From contig OZ038316.1 in assembly GCA_964035775.1 (NCBI GenBank), positions 20,312,836-20,376,835 of the forward strand: a stretch of DNA of 64,000 bases. The letters are read 5' to 3'. Below the pieces are notes generated by a model. That model was not told the DNA's origin, made no database searches, and saw only the letters and a program-made list of their open reading frames with translations. Both the position numbers and the translations under genes were made by a program. The stretch is from Osedax frankpressi. Its lineage: Eukaryota > Annelida > Polychaeta > Sabellida > Siboglinidae. Of this stretch, positions 12,925-26,900 are shown in pieces. Each line of letters begins with the position of its first letter. Position 1 is the stretch's first letter.

Positions 12925-13085
12925 GATTGCTTCGAGGAAGAGAAAGAAGGTATCCCTTTATTCTACAATCAGCACAGTTACTTGCTATGCTCCTCCCATT
13001 ACACCAAACCACGCCCAATGCGTAATTCTATACCGACCTTAACCAGGGAATATACTTCTAGAGTATTCTATTTATAAATTACATA
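12925..13085 (-). promoter_or_regulatory. candidate troponin C leader and promoter
   Basis: This block is clearly less AT-rich than its surroundings and sits just upstream, on the minus strand, of the proposed start codon at 12924. A pyrimidine-rich stretch (CTTCTTTCTCTTCCTC) precedes the ATG. CTATTTATAA at 13068-13077 matches the MEF2 consensus YTAWWWWTAR known to drive muscle genes, but such a match is not rare in AT-rich DNA. Confidence 0.35.
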
Positions 13086-13189
13086 TATTTAAATCTCTTT
13101 ATACTTATTCCATTTTAAGAATCTTATAAATGGCGAATCATTGTACAATGAACACTATTTACAATAAAACAAATATAAATACAATAATA

Positions 13190-13300
13190 TCTATATATAT
13201 ATAAACACACACACCACACACACACACACATACACACACATACACACACATACACACACATACATACACACACATACACATATATATATATATATGTGTA
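13190..13300. repeat. CA/TA compound microsatellite
   Basis: CACACA and CATACA repeats running into TATATA. Confidence 0.9.
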
Positions 13301-13490
13301 TATATAATGGCTTATACATTAATACATATACTTCCATTTTATGATTAAATTATATTATGATATACAAATTATGATATACATTATATAATAATACAGTGTA
13401 CACTGTGTACAACCATCCCATAAATTCGATATTCCATCATTGCATATTATCACTCACTATTCACAATGTCACACTATGTCTCATACACTC

Positions 13491-13690
13491 NNNNNNNNNN
13501 NNNNNNNNNNNNNNNNNNNNNNNNNNNNNNNNNNNNNNNNNNNNNNNNNNNNNNNNNNNNNNNNNNNNNNNNNNNNNNNNNNNNNNNNNNNNNNNNNNNN
13601 NNNNNNNNNNNNNNNNNNNNNNNNNNNNNNNNNNNNNNNNNNNNNNNNNNNNNNNNNNNNNNNNNNNNNNNNNNNNNNNNNNNNNNNNNN
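13491..13690. other. assembly gap (200 N)
   Basis: Exactly 200 N, a common placeholder for a gap of unknown size. Frames crossing it are meaningless. Confidence 1.
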
Positions 13691-13789
13691 TCATATATAC
13701 TCTCGTATAATGTAAAGTGATACTTTAATATGTGAGATATATATGTGATATATATGTGAGATAATATATATATAATATAATATATTTAT

Positions 13790-14100
13790 ATATATATATA
13801 TAAATATTATATTTTTCACTAGGAAGGATTTTAATATGCTTTGGGATGTGAAAAAAGTACTTTTATCGTAATGCATTATGTTTTCATAATAATAGACTTA
13901 TCCTAGATATTATATATACTATCCAATTTGATTTATTTTGAAATTGAATTCTTTGTATAAAGAAAATTATGGGTTTGCGAATACAGATAAGAAAATAATC
14001 AGTATTCAATTTAATGTATTAATCATTAATATATCAATTAGTTATAAATATATGTATGCATATACATACACATGCTTACATATACACACGCATACTCACG

Positions 14101-14160
<60 letters not shown>

Positions 14161-14519
14161 ATCCATATATTATCCATCTATTATATCTATAATTGTGTGT
14201 ATTAATTCTCGATAAAACTTTGTATTTCATTTACAAATCAAATTGTTCGTACGACGTACGTTAATATTTATTTAAAAGATTATATGAGTTTTATTATATG
14301 ATATCAACTTCATAATTTTCTAGAGATAAGATAATTAAAATATTTTAATCCACGTATTCTCTATATTTCATACGCTATGGAGCGCTAGTAGACACACATT
14401 ATTATAATATTAGTACACAATATATGAATAGATATGATGTATCAATTGTATGGCATATTTTTTAGAAACAATGATTTTCATAGAAACCTCAGTGTAATTT
14501 AAATAACTAATTATTACAA
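13790..14519 (+). promoter_or_regulatory. upstream region of tolloid A, shared with tolloid B
   Basis: Apart from a CA/TA microsatellite (14085-14157), much of this stretch has a diverged counterpart at about 36660-37301 before tolloid B. The best-kept block is GGAGCGCTAGTAGACAC at 14379-14395, identical at 37167-37183, 125-141 bp before each ATG. That suggests a shared promoter or leader; no TATA box can be singled out. Confidence 0.5.
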
Positions 14520-14685
14520 ATGATATCCAGAATATTTGCATCATTAGTTTTAGTCGCATTGGTTTGTGACTGTTCAATTAATCCTTGCGAAATAGGTTTG
14601 TACTATAGTAACCAATCTATATATGTATTAGAATAATACATTGTTATTATTACTACAATATACTCCCTAAGTAGTATACATATTA

Positions 14686-14735
<50 letters not shown>

Positions 14736-17700
14736 ATCGTTATATTTATATATGTTTAAGAAAGTGTATTTCTTTTAATAAATTCAAGAACCTTTTTCTT
14801 ATTTCTTATAACAAGAGTTTTATTCTTTATCCAACAAAAACAACCCACTGCTATCTAAGTGTTATAAAGACAATTACATACATTTACATATATGTTTAAA
14901 TGTATAGATAGATGGATGGATGGATGAATGGATAACATTAGGGATTACTTTTAATTTATTACTAATACCATACCAGCATATAGTATTATTTTATCTAACG
15001 TTTCCAACTTTCTTGTAAATCTTCTTATCCATATGGCCACTTAGATCAATATCAATAATCATCTCTTACACCAGTAAACCAATCAATATTTACGTGATCT
15101 ATAAACACTTCAACATTTCCTGCAATCCTCAACCATGCAATGTTTTCCATTGCAATTAAATTAATAGTATATATGTCATAATCTACCGAAGAATAAACGA
15201 TTTATTAATAAACGATTTACATCAAAATTTTCATTTTGTCAAAGATTTTCGAAAGAATCTTAAGTATGCAACTAATTAGATATTCTATAAAGAATAATTT
15301 GCTCCAAATCAAAATGCATATCTGAATATCTACAAAATATAGTTATGCAATCATTATGTTATCAACTTTGAATTTGTATCGGTTGGCGATATTGGACATG
15401 AAATGCATCACTTTAAAATATGTCAACGGTATTGGATACACTTTCTCATAAGTTAATAATCGAGAGCTTTAGAAATAGTCATCACTGAAAATTCCATGTC
15501 ATATTTTACTGACCGAACCTATAATATAATGATTAATAACTCAGCATTTCCAGAATGAAGACTTTAATACTACAGTGGTCATTATTCAGGCCATACTTTC
15601 AACATTTTTACAAATCTGTAAAATTTATTATTTATAAATTCTAATACGTCAAATTTCATATACACGCTGATAATATTATACTATATCTAATGTAATGAGT
15701 ACGAAGAATGGCAAGTATTCATTAATTACTGTACTTACACAATACTAACCTGGATTAATGTAAATAGTTGATTGAACATTGATGACACTAAATTCACCAA
15801 TAATTACAAGTCTAATAGCTTTTTTCTTGACATTTTCAATAAATGATATAGTTATAAAACCCATTAATAAAGTAAAGTGTATTGGTTTAATTATTGATCA
15901 TAAAGTACAATTGGGTTATCAAATAGTGTTCATCTTTTAAAATACTCTTTTTAATTTGTTTAGTATTAGAAAATACGTAAACCAATACATAGATTTGAAT
16001 ATTTCGGTAGAATCGTATATTTTGTCACATGACAATTATTTTATTTCAATTTAATATCCACAATATAAATCAAAATTAAAACAAGTTAATGTTTCATATC
16101 GTTGTGATTGTCTATAAATTATTGTATACTTTTAATAGAGAAGATTAGACTAGCATAAGTGAACATTGATAAGAAGATTATATGTAAATATATGCTCCAC
16201 TTTTAAAATCTTGTGTACATGCTATTAATTACTATAAATAATATCTAATTATATACACAAATATACCAAGTTATATTTATAATAGAGTTATAATTTTAAG
16301 TTATACCCGCATAGTGAGATCAAGTAACACATCATTATTATTTATGTCCTAATTTCTTTACATATCTTTACATCAATAGAAAGAAGTATTTCAGGATAAT
16401 TGAAAATTTGTATAACATATTCTACGGGACCACATTTAATTCAATCAACACTTTCATGGAATATTTTTGTTTTCATTTTCATTCATTCATAATTATTATA
16501 TCAATACATAACACATTTGAGAAATCTCCTAATGGTATTTTTATTTTAAAATACACCATTCATTTCAATATAATGTATGTATCAATACAAATCCAAGTGT
16601 TTAATGAAATAATTATAAAACAGAATCAGCTTTATTATCTATATGTCAGGAAATACAATTGACTAACTGGGCTAATAAAATACGAAACTGGCTACTTAAT
16701 AATGACTTACTATTGAACATTAACAATGCTCACCTGATAAATTTCTCTAGAAAATATATGCAGATTACTTTTCCAATGCACATGAGTAATTTTAAATAAA
16801 TATTATTACTAAATCAATATATACAATAAAAAAGGCATTCCATCATTTCTCAGAAAAAAATGAATATGAAAATCAATTTCAATAAAATATCTTAAAATGA
16901 TTTCATAACATTATATACTTTCGAATATTAACTACTGCTTATCACTATCATATCGATTGCATAAGTCTAAACTCCAAAAACTAAATAGAATAATAAGAAT
17001 TGTAATATGAATCATTTTTAATTCAATAAAGCACTTCATAAAAATATAACCTTAACAATTATAAAATTCGGATATATATCACTTAATTGGCTAGATATAA
17101 ATACTTACGCGACATATAAGATGTCATGTATTACATTCTAAGTCAACGCGCTATATAATGTTATCGAGCTAAAGAAAAATATCCTTCAACTAAGAACGAA
17201 TAATTACTTATCAATAGCAACTCCAACAGTTAACTATGATAAAGAGCTTAGATGTTGTTTCCTATATTAACCTGAATCTTATAACCTTATCCTTGTCATT
17301 GCGAAGGTACAATACGTTTACTATATTTAATAATACAGTCAAACACACATTTATTGTGAACAATTGTTAATTAATTATTATTAAATGTATTTATATATCT
17401 GTTATTATCGTTTATTTATAAATCCAGTACTAATATTATATCGCACTTTAAAACATATAAAATTAATATAATTGCGTATTTTTCATAACTACACACAAGT
17501 GAACTATCCCGATGATAACGCTGTGTATAAATAATCTTCAATTCAATAACATTCAATTTATGGATGGAAGGATGAATAACACACCGATTCATAAATATAA
17601 CGAAAACTGAGCTATCTTAGATATATAAATAGAAATGTGAGTACACCAAATGGATACAAATATTTCGATCTCATAATTTAAAGAATAAGTTACTAAGTTT

Positions 17701-19083
17701 TAAAATATAAACAATTACTCTAGATTAGAAATTAAAAAATATATTCGAATGTTTATATAATATAAACAAATTCATACATTAATATAAATAAATGAAAGAG
17801 AAATTATATTTTCTTATTCCATATTGTATTGATATAATAATAGCATGCATTTAATATATAATATATAATATATATATGCTATGTTATTTTATATTTTTTA
17901 GTACTGGAAAATTATATATTTTTTAATACTAGAAAATTTAATTACAGTATTAATTTGAGATGAATAACCATATTATATATAATCTATTAATGTTTATTTT
18001 CATACGGATTTGTTAATAGTTAAATTATAATATTTCATAATTTAATTATATTGCTATATCGTTTAATACTACATAGATCAATAATAATATTTCATGTATA
18101 TATTCTATAGTATAATATATATATATATAATGTATATATAATATATATATATATAATATATAACAAAAATAAATATGTAAATACTAATATACGATTCAAA
18201 TAAAAGATACGTTACAATTATTTATTAAAAGTGTTTATTTATGCTATATCACTCCATATACAATGTATTTACTAGTCTAAATATATGTGTATGTCTTTTT
18301 ACATAAACATATATTTTGAAGGATTAAATAAATTTATATATTTGTAATTCTTATTAATATACTGAAATAATGCTGGTATAATGTATCATTATATTTATTT
18401 GAATATTTATATATAAATGAAGAATTACTGCTATTTATATACAAATAAGAACTCTTAGTTTGAACAGCTTATTTATCTTCGATTACATTCTTTAAAATGT
18501 TGTAATGACTTTTATATAAATCATGGATATATAATATACGTTCTGTATTACATATATGTGAATACACTTTATATTTCAGGTGATACTTTTGATATAAGAT
18601 TTTCTACTGGTAATGATCGAGCATCTATAAATAAGGTATTTTTAAAAATTCATATTATATCATTTATATTAAGTATAGTAATTATATATAGAATGGTGGT
18701 GCTACAAAGGATTATCAAATTGTCCGCTATATTAACTTTAAGTCTAATTAATACAAATATAATTATTTCCGAGTAATTTTGAAGTTTCATAATATTTTCA
18801 TTCAAAATTAGTTTATAATTTTAATGATTTAACTAGGAACTTAACAGACGAAAAGAATACGTGAATCTATTCCATAAGAGCTGGCATTCTAAGTTTGTAA
18901 TATATATATTTTGCATTGCGATGATGTAATCAATTGTATATTATGGTTAACAATAAAGTCAAAATAGGTATCAATATGCGAGTTCAAAAAGAGAGCACAG
19001 GACAAAAAGAGCAGCCACGAATGATAAAAAAAAATTGTGGAATTATGGAGTTATTCCATATGAAATTGATGCGAATTATTCAT
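14520..19083 (+). CDS. tolloid A exons 1-4: signal peptide, propeptide, protease start
   Basis: Exons 14520-14595, 18580-18635, 18837-18892 and 18968-19083. Exon 1 encodes a signal peptide ([16 protein letters not shown]). Exons 2-3 give a short propeptide ([23 protein letters not shown]). Exon 4 has a furin-type site REHRTKR followed by [19 protein letters not shown], matching the BMP-1 mature start (RSRR then AATSRPERVWPDGVIPF). The propeptide is much shorter than in BMP-1. Confidence 0.9.
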
Positions 19084-22000
19084 GTTAGTATATTATAGTA
19101 AATTACATTTACTAGTAATGATTACTGATTAAGTACTACCAATAAAATAATATATTTCATATTCATATTATTGGGTATATTGCACTTTTTTAATATATTA
19201 TATTGTTAATTCGCATGTCTAGCGAAAACAGAGGCCATATTCCGAAAAGCAATGAACCACTGGGAAAATAGTACATGTATAACATTTGTAAAAAGAACTC
19301 ATCAACACAAAGATTATATAATATTTTCTCATGGGAAATGTGGGTTAGATATATCATGAATTGCGTAATATACAATACACAGTTAATATTGATAAGGAAC
19401 GTTAAGCATTGTCGTTAATAACCTGGATATCTGTGCGTCGGCATTTCATCAAATAGGTGCTGTTCGTTTATCGGAAATCGAAATAAAGGAGGTCAAATTG
19501 TATCGATAGGTAAAGGCTGCTATAATTTCGGTATCGTGGTTCACGAACTCGGTCACGTTATCGGTTTCTGGCACGAACATTCGCGACCAGATAGAGACGA
19601 CCATGTCGAAATTATCTTCAAAAACATCAAGAAAGGTTGGTGCAGCTGCAGCAGAGTGAAAATATGTAGGTATTCTATATCGATATCTTGATTGGAATGT
19701 GTTATCTATAGATTATATTATAGTTCATCATTTATACTTAGGTATATTGCAGTATATATATTATATGTTAATGCCACCTTGGCCATTCCTCGTTTTTATT
19801 GGTCTTCTGCTAAATATAGTCTGCTTTTATAATTATAGCTCCATAATGTATTCTATTCTATTCAATGAATGAATTTATATATATTTGTTTTTAAGAGGAG
19901 AATGAAATTTTAATATGTTACCCATAAACTATTTTATTTTGTGTTTATTTTTGCCAGTTGTTTAATTCGTTTTTTTTGCTCTGACGTCGAAAATTATCGA
20001 GATGTAAGCTGTGATATTAGCGAGATAACTGAAATATGGGATATATGAGATTTGTGAAATAGTATATTATTTAGATGTGAGATGTAAGTGATATCAGTCA
20101 GAGATTATTGAGATATAATATCAATAAGAGTGTGGTGTAATTTGTGTTGAGAGTGAGGTGTAATTTGTTATATTAATATAATCAATTTTTTACTGGATTC
20201 TCTGTTTTGTACGGTTCGAAGATTATCTTATTATTGTCCATATGTTCTCCTTTTCTATAATATCTATACTAGAGTGTATATTATAGTATACATATATAAT
20301 ATGCATAACTATTATTATTATAATGTCTAGAAATATAATCTGAGTGAAATATGTTACACATCAATTTCTTATTATATGATTTCTTTATTTCTAATGATAT
20401 CTATGTTATTAAAATGTTTGCCATTGAGAAGATCTCAGTCAAAAATTTAAATTCAATAATATCACATTATATATGTGTATTTTTATAATATATATATATA
20501 TTAATATATAAAATTAATAATAATTATGAGATTGCTTATAATTATGATATACATATATTAATAATTTATTTAATAAATGTGTTAAACATATTACTTTGTA
20601 TATATCCAATATGTTGGTATATAGTTTATTTATTTAAAACACTGTTATTTAAATATTGACACTAATGTTTACTGTGCAGTATACATTAGTACTTGCTATA
20701 TTATGTAAATGTCTAGTATTTATTTTATTATATATATCTAATAGAAACATTGATGACTAATACGTATTAAATATATATATATATAATCAATATATATTTA
20801 ATACTGATTATTTTCTTATATGTATTTAAAAATCCATAATTATTTTACATAAGGAAAAGAAAAAAACTTCAAAAAGAAATCAAACAAGATAGTGAACTCA
20901 CTGGGAGAAGCATATGATTATGATAGTATAATGCATTATGGCAAAAACACCTTTTCTCTCACCCCCAAGAGTATTACAATCAATCCAAGTGAAAAAGGTT
21001 TACATAATTTATAATAACTATATATGGGTTTATATATAAATAAACTAGATAATTCATGGTTAAATCATAAATCATATGTTCTATAAAATTTGTGAACCAA
21101 TTGGAACAATTATAATTTTACTAGAATATTCTATTTTCCTCGTATATTTGTATTTATAGATACTAAAAAGATTCCCGTATCTTTTAAGAATATCGGTCAG
21201 AAACAAGGAATAAGTGATGGTGATATTAAACAAACTAATCTTCTATATAAGTGTCCGAGTTAGTGAAATGGATAGATTGTGATTATAACTTTAAGTTTAA
21301 ATGAATTTTAATATTTCAATATTCTTATTAAATAACGCACCATGAATACTAATTAGCTACTGTAAATTGTTCAATATATAAACATCCGATAAACAACAGC
21401 CTGTGGACGTACTATACAATCAGAAAAAGGAATTATTTTCCAACCTATCTTTAAAAATAAAACTAATTTTGTAAGTACCACTTCTATTTGCATTGCACTA
21501 TAAACATAATTAAAATGTCAAAATTAAAATCAAACTCTATTTTTTTTAATATTTCACAGTCTTACATATTAATATGTATTATTCTCTAATATGGTAATCT
21601 ACCGAAATACGAAAATTATATATATAAATAACATATGTTTAAATATTCTATACATCTTAAATCATATATCTTATACGATACATATGATTTCGATATTTGA
21701 ATGCTTATGAAATATTATGATTAAAATAGTTTTACTCATGCAATAGAGGAAATGCATTTGGAGGATATCTGCGAATACAGGAGAGACGATTCAACTTGAA
21801 TTGAAGATAAATGTTACAAGCGAAGTTTTTATAAGATACAGCAATTCTACTGACAACTGCACCCTCTTAGATTCAGTCGAGGTTACGAAGCAGACAACAA
21901 TAAATACCTGCATGTAAATATGTATGATATACTTGTCTGGAACCGATAATTAAGAATTCTTTATCAATATGTATTATATACGGGACTTATTATAAATTAT

Positions 22001-23904
22001 TAAAACGACTCATTAAACTTGGTATATTTTTTATTAAATCAATGTATTCTGATATGATAGAAATATGGTCCTACTCAGATATAATTCATTACTTTAGTTA
22101 GGCTAGCCATTTAATTATAACTTTAAACATTTTTGTATTATAAAATACCATATTTTACATTTTTATTAATATCACTAATTCATAGTATGCTTTATAAATA
22201 AAATATTTAATATATTAATTTTAGCGGTTATTTTATTATGTGATATTTTTTCAGATAAGAGATGGATATTATTCGCAGTCTCCTCTCATAATTCATTATT
22301 GTATGAATGCACATAACGATACTGACCTTGTCGTAATAACTTCGGTTTACTCTATGATAAACTTGGGATCACACCGGATGTGGTTACAATATAAATCAAT
22401 GAATAACGACCTAAAGTTCTCCGTTGCATATCAAGGTCATTAGAATTAACACATAATACTTATTAAAATAATTAATTATATTTAAAACTTATTGTTTCAC
22501 TTGTGAATAGTGAGATAATATAATAAATTGTCAGCAACCTAAGATTTATATATATTATTTAATAAATGTTTGCTTAAATATCATATATATTTAATTTTTT
22601 AAATAATTAATTTTCATTCCATACGATTTTTGATTAATTATATTCCTATATATAATTTGTTCATTCCTGTTTCATGTAAATGAATTAGTGATTTGTGGTG
22701 AAATCATATATAGAGATGATGGACATATATACAGTCCGAACTACCCAAATGCATATAAATCTAAAAAGGATTGTATGTGGACTATTACAGTAACGGAAGG
22801 ATATTCTGTATTGATTAGTTTTCGTTTATTCGAGGTTTATTAAATAAATTAGTGAAATTGTAAGCATATTATATTACGTAGTATACAAATTAAATAATTT
22901 AATTTAACATCACAATAATAATAATGTATAAAGTATATAAATATAAACCTATATGGAGAGTATAAAGTGAAAAATAAATTATTCATAAACATATATATTA
23001 TATTATGTAATTATGTATATTTATACTAAATATGTATATACGATACTATATTTCTTATCTTCGGTACTATATCATATATACGATACTATATCATAATTAT
23101 GTATATTACTACAATTAATTGCGTATAAATCTATCGGACACTATACCAATTGGTTTAACTAAAGTTAATAAAACTCGATGTATAGATTGAAAAACAAGAT
23201 AAATGTCTGTACGACTTTTTGGAAATAAAAGATGGACTGAATAGATCTTCGCCCTTAATCGAAAAACTCTGCGGATATAAAAATCCCCATGATATCAGAA
23301 GTAGCGGAAATTCAATTTTTCTAAGATTTGTATCCGACTCTACAGTGGAAAAAACAGGATTTGTGGTTCACTATAAGAAAGGTTTTTTTTCTTCGTATTG
23401 TTCTTATAAGATTTACGCGCAATATTGAATTATTACTAAAATAATATTTCAAAAATTATAAATTGATTACTCTTTCATAATTCACAATATATGTGATAAA
23501 TATAGAACTTTATAGAATCCATAGAACTTGACATCAAATAATAATTATATTTAAATGATAGGATACTTTTATTAAAATTAATATTTATACGATTAGTCAT
23601 TTAAAGTTGGTACTATGCTTTCACTAGAAATAATATAAATTCACACATAACTAATTTGGAGATTAATAACATTTTGAGATACCATATTTCACTAATTTAT
23701 AAGAAATTTCTTCTTTGCTCTGTAGTACGAATCTCTAAATAAACCTCATGTAAAAACCAAAATATACCAAACTTGATCCACATCTAAATCCAGTTAACTA
23801 ATCTATACTCCAGCTAACCTCCTATTAAAATCACAATATAAACCCAACACTGACAAAACTAGAAATACACATGAATCAAACACTAACCTACATCTACGTA
23901 CTAC

Positions 23905-23951
<47 letters not shown>

Positions 23952-26900
23952 ATACATCACCACCCAAATCCTCAATTAAATTCTACTTAAATCTCCACTA
24001 AACAATCTGTAAATCATGCTTAAATCTATATTGAAACCATACCGAAATACTACAAAAAAATCAACTAAAATCCAGTACGGAGTGAATGCGAGTTGGACAT
24101 GAATCGTTGTCGGAAGATATGTATAGACGAGTTGACAGACTATAATTGTACTTGTAAAGACGGGTTCGTTTTAAGCAATGATGGCTCCACATGTGAACGT
24201 TAGTTTTCAAGATTACGGTATAATCATAAACAATCTTCATAAACATCATTACTAAGCACATCACGCCATTCCTTGCGACTTCATCGACTGCCTCTAATCT
24301 CCTACTCCTTCACGCGACTCATCAATTCTTCTAACCACTTATAATCAGTCCTCATCATTCAATACCACATTTCACAATATGGAATCATATTTACCAATAC
24401 CCACCACTATTTACTATATCTTATATCTCATAACCACTACATATATACTCCTCACTACATTATAACTGCTCAACTGTGATCACTATCCTCTCCTTACTGC
24501 CCCAACTCACATTATTCAATACAATTACTCATGGTATTAATTAACAACTCCCTCCTATTTGTTTACCACCTGTCATCACACCTTATTAATCATCACATGT
24601 TTCTCAGGGGCCTGCGGAGGGGTAATCAATGATTTCTCTGGGGTGATTTCTTCTCCTTCATTTCCTGATCAATATCCTCCTATGAAGACATGCATTTGGC
24701 ATTTCATCGGTAAACCTGGCTTCTTTTTTACTCTGAATTTCACAGATTTCTACTTTGAAGGAGATAATGTTAGCAAATATTTACCTTAATGTAAGTGTAT
24801 TCGATAATGTTGATAAACTCGTTGCTATTAAACTAGTGAATAGAGTTTATAATTTAATAATAAAATCAATTCAGAAGTAAAACTATCAAAACCTCTCTTT
24901 ATATTATTTAATGATTAATTTATTCAATTTTTATTTATTTTTAATTTGAGTTTGGTATTATTATTTTATCAATATGCATATTCTTTATTATTATATGTCA
25001 TTCTTCATTATTATATGTCATATTACCGAAACATTTTATATTAACTGGATTCATGAATTAGATATAAAATACTAATAAGTATATAATATACTATACTATA
25101 TTATAAAAAATATAATAGCTAATATTTGCATTTAAAAAAATATTGTAACATTTTTTATTCCTTAATTTATTTGTTAAGTTCATTAAAAATGAATAATTTA
25201 TATCGACTTTTACTCCTGTCGACATCGTTTTTAGGACTTGACTTGCATCTATGACTACTTAGAACTACGTAATGGTCTGAAGAATAACTCTACGTTGCAA
25301 ATTCGAATATGCGGCACCGTAACACCGGACATTATATCTTCGCTAGGAAATGAGTTGCAATTGGTTTTTAAGTCAGATTCTACTTTACAGATGAAGGGTT
25401 TTCGCGCTATCTACAAATTAGGTAGTAGATAAGTATTGGTCTTATAGTATGTGTAAGTGGAGTTATTTTAATACTATCCAAATATCTAATATAATATTTG
25501 AGATAATTATTTCTTATAGTTTTAAACTCAAATTTATAAGTTACAGAAAACTTAATCAATTAAAAATTTTTATCTATCATTATTTCACAATACTGTATTG
25601 TATTTTTAGTATATGAAATATTCTCATTGCAAAAAATAAAGAAATATGGTATTTTATATTATTTGTAATTTTAGTTTTTTGATCTTTAAACCAATATAAT
25701 TTTTAATATCATTATTTATTACAACACCGAATTTCAGATAAGAACGAATGCGATATAAAAAATGGAGGATGTCAGCATATCTGCAAAAATACGGTTGGCA
25801 GTTATGTGTGTACGTGTTTACCTGGATATTTACTGCATAGCAACCAACACAATTGTAAGGAAGGTTAGTCAAATTACGAAAATAATATTTCAGTAGTTTA
25901 TTACCTCTTTACACATACACACACACACACACACATACACACACACCCACACACACACCCACACCCACACACACTCACACACACACAGACAAACACACAT
26001 ACATACACATACAGACACATACACACACACACACACATATATATATATGTATATATTTAAATATATATATAATATTTTATATTTACTTATATAAGATTAA
26101 CTTTATACCACCGAATTATCATATATAGCAGAATATGAGGCAGTTGAAATAAAATGGCTCACTAAAAATGTTGCTTATATTTTAGTAGTGAAATTATAGA
26201 AAACAATATATTTTATAATCAATTACATATACAGATTTGAAAATAAATAATACACATTAAATTAATGATAGCATAATATATATGTATATTCACTAAAAAC
26301 ATTTGGACAAAGAGACCAAATAACGTTATAACGTGTCATCCCCATTTGGCATCTTTTTAATAATTGTATGGGGCATAATCTCTCATAAATAGGCATTACC
26401 CATACAGCAATACCAAGAGAAATATATATAGAATTATTTCCATGTAGTGGTATCGATAAACCTAGTATTACATTTTTTTAGAAATTAATAATATTGAAAA
26501 TATTTATTTTCAATTTCATTCAATGTTTATCTTATCTATTACTAATTTTATATAGAAATAACGTTACTTTTTTTATTATGATACAATTTTTCATTGCATT
26601 TTTTTATTAGTATTTATTTCAGTAATATTCATAGTTAGGTGAATCGTTTATAAGGTTTTTTGGCAATTTTTGGCAATTTCATCAATATCATGTATATCCT
26701 TTCTTATCTATAATTATTAATTTTATAAACAATATATTAAAAATCATAGAATATATTATAATATATACTATACAAAATATATAATATTTTTCATTAATTT
26801 ATTTGTATATCTTAAAATATTTATTTATTTAAAAGAGTATAGCTGCACTTGCATAATATGAATATAATTGCTTTTATATCATTATTTTCTTATAATTTTG

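Noticed and set aside
13396-13720. Frames across the first gap
   Set aside because: They consist mainly of N.
24061-24264. Minus-strand frame of 67 codons
   Set aside because: Shadow of the EGF1 exon of tolloid A; the same applies to minus frames over EGF2 at 25654-25872 and 51199-51414.
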